Part shown: positions 22,574 through 28,307 of the stretch, one piece after another
Numbering within the stretch: position 1 is the stretch's first letter
Layout: each line of letters starts with the position of its first letter
IMG/VR virus record: IMGVR_UViG_3300032213_000694
Location: 1-64,000 of that record
Reading direction: 5' to 3' (one strand)
Length of the DNA: 64,000 bases
Source: a virus
Made by a program: the position numbers and the translations under genes
Notes under the pieces: generated by a model
The model's input: the letters and a program-made list of their open reading frames with translations, nothing else
Databases searched by the model: none
What the model was told of the DNA's origin: nothing

Positions 22574-23059
22574 ATGGCAAACAACTGCTTTAATTACATC
22601 CAAGTTTTCGGGAGTGAAAAAGGGATGCGAATGTTTTACGATAACCTAATTAAAGATAGGTACGAAGATGAATTTGTGGTAGTAGGTTTAGGCGATTATA
22701 GCAAAGATCCTACTAGCCTGGAGTTTAGTGCGCAGTCTAAGTGGTCACCACCAAAAGAGAAACTGCAATCACTAAGCAAAGATTATAGTCTAGTAATAGA
22801 ATGTGAGTACGATGAGTGGGGATCAGACATAGCGGGTAAATTTGGGTTTGACAAGGGAGTACTAGTATTTAACTTAGAGTTCACATACCTTGAAGGCAAG
22901 TACCATTTTGAAGAGTGGAGTGACTTTTTAGAATCGGAAGCGATCCCTAGGCTAGATGACTGCGAATCTTTCAATGAGTTTATGGACATGTTTCATTTTG
23001 TGAATGCAAAAGAGCACGCTGAGTTAGTAGAAATTTATAGAGAACACGTAACTAAATAA
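22574..23059 (+). CDS. DUF1281/Api92-like ferredoxin-like fold protein (161 aa)
   Basis: The start is placed at ATG 22574 (MANNCFNYIQVFGSEKG); the longer frame uses GTG. The opening 'MANxCxNYIxVxGsexxMxxFYdNLI' and the later WSPPKEKLQSLSK, ECEYDEWGSDIAG, GKFGFDKGVLV match proteins of the YubB/DUF1281 type from plasmids and phages, whose ferredoxin-like fold has no proven role. Such genes travel with anti-restriction and single-strand DNA functions, which is why it is worth comparing. Confidence 0.8.
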   Translation: MANNCFNYIQVFGSEKGMRMFYDNLIKDRYEDEFVVVGLGDYSKDPTSLEFSAQSKWSPPKEKLQSLSKDYSLVIECEYDEWGSDIAGKFGFDKGVLVFNLEFTYLEGKYHFEEWSDFLESEAIPRLDDCESFNEFMDMFHFVNAKEHAELVEIYREHVTK

Positions 23060-23063
23060 GACA

Positions 23064-23372
23064 ATGAGATATTTTTTATTAGGAACATACGGCATAGATA
23101 TGTTCAACAAGAATGATTACAAATCATTAGCACAAAATAAAAACAAATGGGAACTAGTTGGTTATAGTTCTCATTGGGATGATATCACGGAATTAATAGA
23201 GCATGTGATAGGCTGGGATTCTTATTTAGAATTATTAGAGAGCGAAGTAAAAGAAATTAACGATACAATCGAGGTTTATGAGAAGCAAAATCGTGATTTT
23301 TATAGAGAGTTTTATGCCAATAGAAAGAAACAAATCAGCGATGAGTTTCAGCGTGAGCATACTGGATTTTAA
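23064..23372 (+). CDS. Hypothetical helical protein (102 aa)
   Basis: 102 residues. The N-terminus is a short beta unit (MRYFLLGTYGIDMF), followed by a long charged helix (SEVKEINDTIEVYEKQNRDFYREFYANRKK). It is likely a coiled coil. There is no known domain. It is tightly packed after the DUF1281-like gene. Confidence 0.65.
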   Translation: MRYFLLGTYGIDMFNKNDYKSLAQNKNKWELVGYSSHWDDITELIEHVIGWDSYLELLESEVKEINDTIEVYEKQNRDFYREFYANRKKQISDEFQREHTGF

Positions 23373-23400
23373 TTAATAACCTTATAAACAATAAAATACA

Positions 23401-23634
23401 ATGGAAAACAATTTAAAATTAGTTGAGCAGTTTTTAGCCGAGGCAAACATGACTGCATTAGATTTTTATTCAATTACAATTAGTCCTTATCGAATTGCAT
23501 TGCAAGGCTCATTTGATCGTGACCTGGGCCTTAAAGCTAGTCTATTTGGAGAGGGCAGACTAGGCAATACAACCGGGTTCATCGGGTTTAATTTTCAGTA
23601 CAAAGAAGCTAACATTGACATAACTTTAACATAA
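23401..23634 (+). CDS. Hypothetical protein (77 aa)
   Basis: 77 residues. An N-terminal helix (ENNLKLVEQFLAEANMTALDFY) precedes a strand-rich domain (ALQGSFDRDLGLKASLFGEGRLG and FIGFNFQYKEANIDITL). It lies one base before the methyltransferase start (overlapping TAATG), so the two are likely co-translated. No family is recognised. Confidence 0.65.
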   Translation: MENNLKLVEQFLAEANMTALDFYSITISPYRIALQGSFDRDLGLKASLFGEGRLGNTTGFIGFNFQYKEANIDITLT

Positions 23635-24305
23635 TGAAAAGGATATTAGTAGCATGTGAAGAAAGCCAAGCAGTCACTAAAGAACTGCGAGCACTAGGCC
23701 ATGAGGCATTCAGTTGCGATTTATTGCCATGTAGTGGTGGACATCCTGAGTGGCACATACAAGGGGATGTATTTGAGGTGATTAGTAATGGATGGGATAT
23801 AATGATCGCCCATCCACCTTGCACCTATCTATCCCAAAGTGGTACTCAATGGTTGTATCATCCTGAAGACAAGCATCTATTAAGTCAAGAGAGAAGACCC
23901 CATCCAAAATACCCTACACGTAAAAAAGATAGGGATGATGCAGTAGATTTTGTTAAAAGACTTTATGATTGTGATATTCCTTGCATAGCAATTGAGAATC
24001 CAATAGGATCACTTAGTTCACTATGGCGCAAGCCTGATCAGATAGTTCAGCCTTGGATGTTTGGTGACAAGGCAAGTAAGTCTACTTGTTTTTGGCTAAA
24101 GGGGCTACCTAAACTGGTTCCTACTGATATAGTAGATAGGGGTGAATTCTTTGAGTTTACCACTAAGAAAGGTGTAGTAAAGAAACAACCTATGTGGTAC
24201 TACAAAGCATTGAGTGAAGCCAAAACATCTGCTGAACGTAGAACATTGCGCAGTAAAACTTTTCAAGGAATGGCCAAGGCCATCGCTAAACAATGGAGCA
24301 AATGA
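23634..24305 (+). CDS. Putative DNA cytosine methyltransferase (C5-type)
   Basis: A 223-residue enzyme. It starts MKRILVACEESQAVTKELRALG with an alternative motif I, then GHEAFSCDLLPCSGGHPEWHIQGDV; motif IV is IMIAHPPCTYLSQSGTQW (Pro-Cys-type catalytic PPC), motif VI is IAIENPIGSLSS, and a RKPDQIVQPWMFGDKASKSTCFWLKGLP segment follows. Phage proteins of this layout are annotated as C5 cytosine methyltransferases; they are short and lack the usual long recognition domain. No restriction partner is nearby. The likely role is protection of phage DNA from host restriction or methylation of regulatory sites. Confidence 0.85.
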   Translation: MKRILVACEESQAVTKELRALGHEAFSCDLLPCSGGHPEWHIQGDVFEVISNGWDIMIAHPPCTYLSQSGTQWLYHPEDKHLLSQERRPHPKYPTRKKDRDDAVDFVKRLYDCDIPCIAIENPIGSLSSLWRKPDQIVQPWMFGDKASKSTCFWLKGLPKLVPTDIVDRGEFFEFTTKKGVVKKQPMWYYKALSEAKTSAERRTLRSKTFQGMAKAIAKQWSK

Positions 24306-24583
24306 CATACAACGAATGGTGCGAGTATGCTCAGTTCGGGCAGACTTGCGAATACGACAATCAAATCTTACAATTTGTGGAGCAATATAACAATGCGAAG
24401 CACCAACAATTTTTAAATCAGATAGATAATGATAGATCAAATAGATCGGTTCAGAGAGATGCTAATTTCTGGGACAAAAGGCGGGATGTTTCGCCTACCT
24501 ACGGCAACGGGTCGGATAGTTCAGTTGAATTTTACACGAGACCCTACGACCAAGAGGTACATACTGCAGTGCTACGATGGTAA
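24302..24583 (+). CDS. Hypothetical protein (93 aa), possibly frameshifted with next gene
   Basis: ATG 24302 overlaps the methyltransferase stop (ATGA). The first 45 residues (MTYNEWCEYAQFGQTCEYD ... NNAKHQQFLNQIDND) look like a normal coding region; the rest is a Ser/Arg-rich tail of low quality. A second frame starting at 24429 overlaps the last 155 bases and looks more protein-like. Either this gene is much shorter in function or a frameshift in the data joins the two. Confidence 0.5.
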   Translation: MTYNEWCEYAQFGQTCEYDNQILQFVEQYNNAKHQQFLNQIDNDRSNRSVQRDANFWDKRRDVSPTYGNGSDSSVEFYTRPYDQEVHTAVLRW

Positions 24584-24671
24584 CAACTTAATATGGGTTA
24601 GTAATAGCGGACTTAGTAAGGACTTAGTCCATGATTTTAATGAAATAATTTATCAATATACAGAACTATGA
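24429..24671 (+). CDS. Hypothetical protein (80 aa)
   Basis: 80 residues: MIDQIDRFREMLISGTKGGMF, then LPTATGRIVQLNFTRDPTTKRY and LQCYDGNNLIWVSNSG. It is a plausible small beta fold with a final helix. It shares 155 bases with the gene before it, in another frame, and the stop overlaps the next ATG (24668) by 4 bases. Of the two overlapping frames this one is the more convincing. Confidence 0.6.
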   Translation: MIDQIDRFREMLISGTKGGMFRLPTATGRIVQLNFTRDPTTKRYILQCYDGNNLIWVSNSGLSKDLVHDFNEIIYQYTEL

Positions 24672-24829
24672 ATTCACTATTTAAAATTTCATACGGCTTG
24701 TTTGCCTCGGTGCTACCAAGTAGTTACTTTGGATTTATGACGGCCACATTTTTATTGTTTACTGCTGGTTTGTTAGTATTAGCGATGGCGGTTTATGTAG
24801 ATAACTTAAATAAAAATAACAATGGATAA
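24668..24829 (+). CDS. Membrane microprotein (53 aa)
   Basis: ATG 24668 overlaps the preceding stop; TAA at 24829. There is one long hydrophobic segment (FMTATFLLFTAGLLVLAMAVYV) followed by an Asn/Lys-rich tail. It is the first of three overlapping membrane microgenes in a row. Confidence 0.6.
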   Translation: MNSLFKISYGLFASVLPSSYFGFMTATFLLFTAGLLVLAMAVYVDNLNKNNNG

Positions 24830-24923
24830 GAAAGAAAAAGCAATTGTATACAGTGCCATTACATTATGGTTAGTGTGGGCTGTTAGTTTATTTTTATACG
24901 CTCATTATATCCTGAACGTATGA
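24822..24923 (+). CDS. Membrane microprotein (33 aa)
   Basis: ATG 24822 overlaps the previous stop by 8 bases; TGA at 24921-24923 overlaps the next ATG. It starts MDKKEKAIVYSA and has one transmembrane helix (ITLWLVWAVSLFLYAHYIL). Confidence 0.6.
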   Translation: MDKKEKAIVYSAITLWLVWAVSLFLYAHYILNV

Positions 24924-24997
24924 ATGAGAGAAAACGTTTCGCAATCTTTATGATTGCCCTTTGGTTAATTACAATCACTTTATTAATTATTATATGA
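24920..24997 (+). CDS. Membrane microprotein (25 aa)
   Basis: ATG 24920 overlaps the preceding stop (ATGA); TGA at 24995-24997 overlaps the next ATG at 24994. A basic start (MNERKRF) and one helix (AIFMIALWLITITLLIII). At 25 codons it is near the lower limit of credible genes, but the ATGA couplings on both sides support it. Confidence 0.5.
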   Translation: MNERKRFAIFMIALWLITITLLIII

Positions 24998-25326
24998 TAT
25001 CAGATGTAGATAAGATAGATAGAATCTCAAGGAGAATATGCTATCGCCACCGAATTAGAAAGAAGGATATGTTTCTTAATACGAAGCTATCCCCTATTGT
25101 ATCAGCTCGACATCACTTCTATGCCTTATGCGATAGCGAGGGCATAAAGTTGTGGGAGATTCAAAGATACTGCGAGAGGTACGGGTATCCTATTGATCAC
25201 TCGTCCATACTATATGGCATTAATAAGATTAAAGAATTCGAGAAAAATCAAACAGGCACTACTAACCTGGTGACTGCAAAATCTAAACAAGAACTAGCTA
25301 GAGAACGCGATGGAAGAAAAATTTAA
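24994..25326 (+). CDS. DnaA domain IV-like DNA-binding protein (110 aa)
   Basis: ATG 24994 (MISDVDKIDRISRRICYRHR) is preferred to the TTG-started longer frame at 24961, which runs over the microprotein. Residues 25-75 resemble the C-terminal DNA-binding domain of the initiator DnaA: MFLNTKLSPIVSARHHFYALC corresponds to the A-R-Q-x-A-M-Y-L helix, GIKLWEIQRYCERYGYPIDHSSILYGINKI to 'S-L-xx-I-G-x-x-F-G-x-RDHSTVLYAxxKI' (D-H-S-S in place of D-H-S-T). Without an ATPase part it could direct the replication apparatus or act as a repressor at TGTACA-type sites. The match is by eye. Confidence 0.75.
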   Translation: MISDVDKIDRISRRICYRHRIRKKDMFLNTKLSPIVSARHHFYALCDSEGIKLWEIQRYCERYGYPIDHSSILYGINKIKEFEKNQTGTTNLVTAKSKQELARERDGRKI

Positions 25327-25441
25327 TTGCAAGGAAGTCTCAGAGGTTGCCTTCAGACAATTTGTAACTGGTGTCATCATTGGTGCATCAGGCACATTGA
25401 GTGCATTACTATCTATTTACATTTTAATCAGATTCAGCTAA
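25310..25441 (+). CDS. Membrane microprotein (43 aa)
   Basis: ATG 25310 overlaps the preceding gene by 17 bases; TAA at 25439-25441 overlaps the next ATG at 25441. Acidic start, then one helix (FVTGVIIGASGTLSALLSIYI). The fourth small membrane protein in this 800-base stretch. Confidence 0.6.
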   Translation: MEEKFNCKEVSEVAFRQFVTGVIIGASGTLSALLSIYILIRFS

Positions 25442-25743
25442 TGGAAAAGCTAATTAGATCCCGCAAAGGATTCGAGGAATCCGACATGCGATGCCCATGG
25501 TGTCAGCATGAGCACGACATAAAGGTAGTTGAGCGGTTGTTCATCAAGTCAGGCAATAAGCTAACGATGAACCTAGTATGTGATGATTGTGATAAAACGA
25601 TGCAGTTGCAAAAGCACAAGCAGGGTCACTTTACGTTTTACCCTTACATTGACCATAAGAAGCGTAGACTACGCAAGACTGGTTGGGTTCAAACAAAGTT
25701 CTATGCACCTATAGACTACTCAGAAGAATGGGCAAAAAGATAA
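25441..25743 (+). CDS. Zinc-ribbon protein (100 aa)
   Basis: ATG 25441 (MEKLIRSRKGFEESDMRCP) is the start, as the longer frame overlaps the microprotein. Four Cys in two pairs, RCPWCQHEHDIKVV and LVCDDCDKTMQL, form a zinc ribbon of about 30 residues. The rest is basic with many Lys, His and Arg (QKHKQGHFTFYPYIDHKKRRLRK). It probably binds nucleic acid. It is a small accessory replication or transcription factor by position; not a known family. Confidence 0.75.
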   Translation: MEKLIRSRKGFEESDMRCPWCQHEHDIKVVERLFIKSGNKLTMNLVCDDCDKTMQLQKHKQGHFTFYPYIDHKKRRLRKTGWVQTKFYAPIDYSEEWAKR

Positions 25744-25988
25744 CTACTGTTGGCTTATGTAATAAGACTAAGCGTTCCCTCAGGGAGAAAGGGCTACGCT
25801 ATGCTAGTGTGCTTGGTGGCAACAATTTATTGGTGCTTAAGTCTAGTGGTGACTACCATTACCTACTTATTCAGTTTGACCATTTGCCTGAGCATTGGAT
25901 AACTGATAGAAAGTATTTTAACATTAAGATAGCTTATGCTATTGATCACGATCAAATTTTAAACGCTATAGACAGATACTTAAAATGA
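25728..25988 (+). CDS. Hypothetical protein (86 aa)
   Basis: ATG 25728 (MGKKITTVGLCNKTKRSL) overlaps the zinc ribbon gene by 16 bases; the track frame starts earlier. 86 residues with a small alpha/beta fold (GGNNLLVLKSSGDYHYLLIQF). It overlaps the next ATG by 4 bases. No family is recognised. Confidence 0.65.
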   Translation: MGKKITTVGLCNKTKRSLREKGLRYASVLGGNNLLVLKSSGDYHYLLIQFDHLPEHWITDRKYFNIKIAYAIDHDQILNAIDRYLK

Positions 25989-26116
25989 TAACATACGTAG
26001 CATTATTTATAATCCATGCACTGGTGCTTGCACCGCTTGTTTACCTATGGGTTAACGGCATAGATGACATGAACAAAAACCATCCTGACTACAAGGGTGA
26101 AGACTTTTTAAATTAA
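25985..26116 (+). CDS. Membrane microprotein, NHPDYKGEDF type (43 aa)
   Basis: ATG 25985 to TAA 26116. An N-terminal transmembrane helix (TYVALFIIHALVLAPLVYLW) is followed by a conserved-looking soluble tail (DDMNKNHPDYKGEDFLN). The 'NKNHPDYKGEDF' end recurs in small membrane proteins of Bacteroidota phages, in my recollection. Its function is unknown. Confidence 0.65.
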   Translation: MITYVALFIIHALVLAPLVYLWVNGIDDMNKNHPDYKGEDFLN

Positions 26117-26122
26117 AATCAA

Positions 26123-26431
26123 ATGACACAAGAACAATTCAACGAAGCGTACGATACGCTCTACAACCATGCGATGTCCATCAGAGAGGCAAAGCAACCT
26201 GAGTACACGCTAGAGAACATAGATATCCTCAACAATTTTAAGGAGTCTGCCAAGCGAGCTGGTGTCACTCCATTACAAGTGTGGTCTATCTTTTTTGATA
26301 AGCAATTGAGCTCTATTCAGGCACATATCAAGAATCCTGATCTAAAAGCGGCCGAACCTTTGTCATCAAGATTTGCCGATTTGTATAATTATTTATTGCT
26401 TGGCTATTGCTTATTCCAAGAAAAAAATTAA
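26123..26431 (+). CDS. All-helical DUF1599/MazG-like small protein (102 aa)
   Basis: 102 residues, all helical: MTQEQFNEAYDTLYNHAMSI, REAKQPEYTLENIDILNNFKESAKRAG, VTPLQVWSIFFDKQLSSIQ and SSRFADLYNYLLLGYCLF. The E-Y-T-x-x-x-D-I-L-x-N-F-K and D-L-x-N-Y-L-L patterns resemble the DUF1599 (Nmad1-type) group, related to MazG-like NTP pyrophosphohydrolases. A nucleotide-pool or DNA-modification role would fit the surrounding replication genes. The match is weak to moderate. Confidence 0.7.
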   Translation: MTQEQFNEAYDTLYNHAMSIREAKQPEYTLENIDILNNFKESAKRAGVTPLQVWSIFFDKQLSSIQAHIKNPDLKAAEPLSSRFADLYNYLLLGYCLFQEKN

Positions 26432-26460
26432 ATTTGTGGCTCACTTTAACTTAATATAAT

Positions 26461-27054
26461 ATGTCTAACAAATCAGTCTTTGAGCAGTTATCTGCTCTCA
26501 ACCTCTCATCTAAAGTAGAAAAGAGAGGTCAATTATCTTACCTTTCTTGGGCTACTGCTTGGGCAGAATGCAAGAAATTATTTCCTGACATGACACGTAC
26601 TGTGTACGAGTCTGAAACTGGGATGAACTACTTTTCAGATGGGGCTACGGCTTGGGTCAAGGTAGGGGTTACAATCAATGGCTTAGAGTACATTGACTAC
26701 CTACCAGTGATGAACCACATGAACAAGTCAATACCACTAGCTAGTCTTACATCGTTCGATGTGAACAAAACTATTCAGCGTTCAACGGTGAAGGCATTGG
26801 CTCTACATGGCTTGGCTCTTAACATCTATGCCAAAGAAGATTTCCCTGAGGCAACTGATGGCACACCTGCTAAGGTGGTGGCTAAACCTGCAGGCAAGAT
26901 TGCTCTTGCAATAGGCGATGCTAACTGGGAGAAGGTGGTCAACTATGTGGTTGATAACATAGGGCTCAAGTCTGAGGATGTGTTCAAGAACCTATCCAAG
27001 AAGTACGATTTATCTAATGAAGTAAAAAACGCAATTAATAAACTTAAAAAGTAA
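26461..27054 (+). CDS. DUF1071 single-strand annealing recombinase
   Basis: A 197-residue protein of the DUF1071 family (RGQLSYLSWATAWAECKKLFPD ... MNYFSDGATAWVKVGVTI ... YIDYLPVMNHMNKSIPL ... DVNKTIQRSTVKALALHGLAL). DUF1071 proteins are distant relatives of the Rad52-like annealing proteins (Sak3 group). They pair complementary single strands during phage recombination. The stop overlaps the following exonuclease start, and an SSB-like gene comes next, the standard phage recombination trio. The helix-rich C-terminus (VVDNIGLKSEDVFKNL) is typical. Confidence 0.88.
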   Translation: MSNKSVFEQLSALNLSSKVEKRGQLSYLSWATAWAECKKLFPDMTRTVYESETGMNYFSDGATAWVKVGVTINGLEYIDYLPVMNHMNKSIPLASLTSFDVNKTIQRSTVKALALHGLALNIYAKEDFPEATDGTPAKVVAKPAGKIALAIGDANWEKVVNYVVDNIGLKSEDVFKNLSKKYDLSNEVKNAINKLKK

Positions 27055-27782
27055 TGGGAATTTTAGAAACATTAAAGAATGACACCGAGTACTACTCAGG
27101 TGTAGGTAAGAACTACTTATCCAACTCCGACATCGGAGCGTTATTATATAACCCATCGCAGTATGGTGTGCCGAAAGAGAAGACTCCTGCTATGCTTGCA
27201 GGGTCTTACTTTCATACGTTCATCCTTGAGCCTGAGAAGTTAAAAAACTTTGTGGCCGTGGACTGCTCAACACGTACGACTAACATCTACAAGGAGGCAT
27301 TGGCCTCATCAGGCACAGACATGCTATTGCTTCAGAAAGAAGTTGATGATTGTGAAAGAATGGCTAAGGCGTTGATGGGCAACCTGACATTCTACGACAT
27401 GATCCGTGATTCATCAAACTCTTATGAGGTTCCGGCCATCGGAGAGATTGGTGGCATTCAATGGAAAGGTAAGTCGGACATTGTAGGTGATGAAATTCTT
27501 ATTGACCTCAAGACCACGGCTAATCTAGATGACTTTAAGTTCTCTGCTCGCAAGTATAACTACGACTCTCAGGCTTACATCTACAACCAGTTATTTGGCA
27601 AACCTATGGTGTTTATCGCAGTAGAGAAAGATAGTTGCCGTACGGGTTTATTTGAGTGCTCAGATGAATTCTTAGATCGGGGCAGAGAGAAGGTCTACAA
27701 GGCCATCGAGGTGTACCAAAAGTTCTTCGGGCCAAACGCGACCGATGACATTACTCAGTATTTTAAATTAGAAACTTTATAA
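27054..27782 (+). CDS. RecE-like PD-(D/E)XK exonuclease
   Basis: A 242-residue nuclease. It begins with the helical entry (YLSNSDIGALLYNPSQYG), followed by AMLAGSYFHTFILEPEKL and the catalytic core: GIQWKGKSDIVGDEILIDLKTTANLDDF (GKxD-x(n)-LIDLKTT is the D-x-x-K active site), and the KYNYDSQAYIYNQLFGKP helix that corresponds to the Q-x-x-Y motif of RecB/RecE-type exonucleases. It resects DNA ends to make strands for the DUF1071 partner. The ATG overlaps the preceding stop by one base. Confidence 0.88.
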   Translation: MGILETLKNDTEYYSGVGKNYLSNSDIGALLYNPSQYGVPKEKTPAMLAGSYFHTFILEPEKLKNFVAVDCSTRTTNIYKEALASSGTDMLLLQKEVDDCERMAKALMGNLTFYDMIRDSSNSYEVPAIGEIGGIQWKGKSDIVGDEILIDLKTTANLDDFKFSARKYNYDSQAYIYNQLFGKPMVFIAVEKDSCRTGLFECSDEFLDRGREKVYKAIEVYQKFFGPNATDDITQYFKLETL

Positions 27783-27794
27783 ACAAAAACAATT

Positions 27795-28094
27795 ATGGCA
27801 CAATTAATTTCAGCATCTATTGATGTATCAAAAATCTCTAAGGATAAGTTAATCAAAGGAGATAAGGGCACGTACCTTAACATTACTGTATCTATCAATG
27901 ATGAGGTAGACCAGTACGGAAACCAAGCAGGTATCTATGAGTCTCAATCTAAGGAAGAGCGTGAGGCTAAGGAGAAGAAGAACTACCTAGGTAATGGTAA
28001 GATTGCTTGGTCATCTGAAGGTGGGTCAACTGCTAAGAAAGCACCAGCTCCTGCACCAACTCCAACGGTAGAAGAGACTGACCTTCCGTTCTAG
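27795..28094 (+). CDS. SSB-like single-strand DNA-binding protein (99 aa)
   Basis: A 99-residue protein with an OB-like beta domain (ASIDVSKISKDKLIKGDKG then YLNITVSINDEVDQYGNQ) and a Ser/Lys middle, then a Pro/Ala linker (APAPAPTPTVEE) ending in TDLPF. The acidic-aromatic tip resembles the DDIPF of bacterial SSB, where it recruits repair enzymes. Being the third of a recombination trio supports the role. The OB-fold itself is short and the match is by pattern. Confidence 0.8.
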   Translation: MAQLISASIDVSKISKDKLIKGDKGTYLNITVSINDEVDQYGNQAGIYESQSKEEREAKEKKNYLGNGKIAWSSEGGSTAKKAPAPAPTPTVEETDLPF

Positions 28095-28307
28095 TCTTGT
28101 GTACAAATGAACAAAATATGTCTGACTTAGATGAAATATATTTTTTTCTTTTACAGGTAAATTATTTTTTCTCTTTTTCTTATATATTTTGTTCACTTTG
28201 TACATAAAAGAATATAATATACTAATAATCAATTAGTTAACTAGTGTACAAATTAAAAATTTTGTACACAAAACAGTGTACAAAGTGCTCACTTTAATTA
28301 AAACGAC
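28095..28307. other. Control region B: TGTACA array upstream of primase-helicase
   Basis: A 213-base gene-free stretch with five TGTACA sites (28100, 28199, 28245, 28263, 28277) and the 25-base core at 28183-28207 shared with control region A (23 of 25 bases). The sequence up to the core is T-rich. It is the likely promoter/operator for the primase-helicase, and may be a second replication element. Confidence 0.7.

Noticed and set aside
23634-24305. Restriction-modification system
   Set aside because: No nuclease gene is next to the cytosine methyltransferase; a lone methyltransferase is common in phages.
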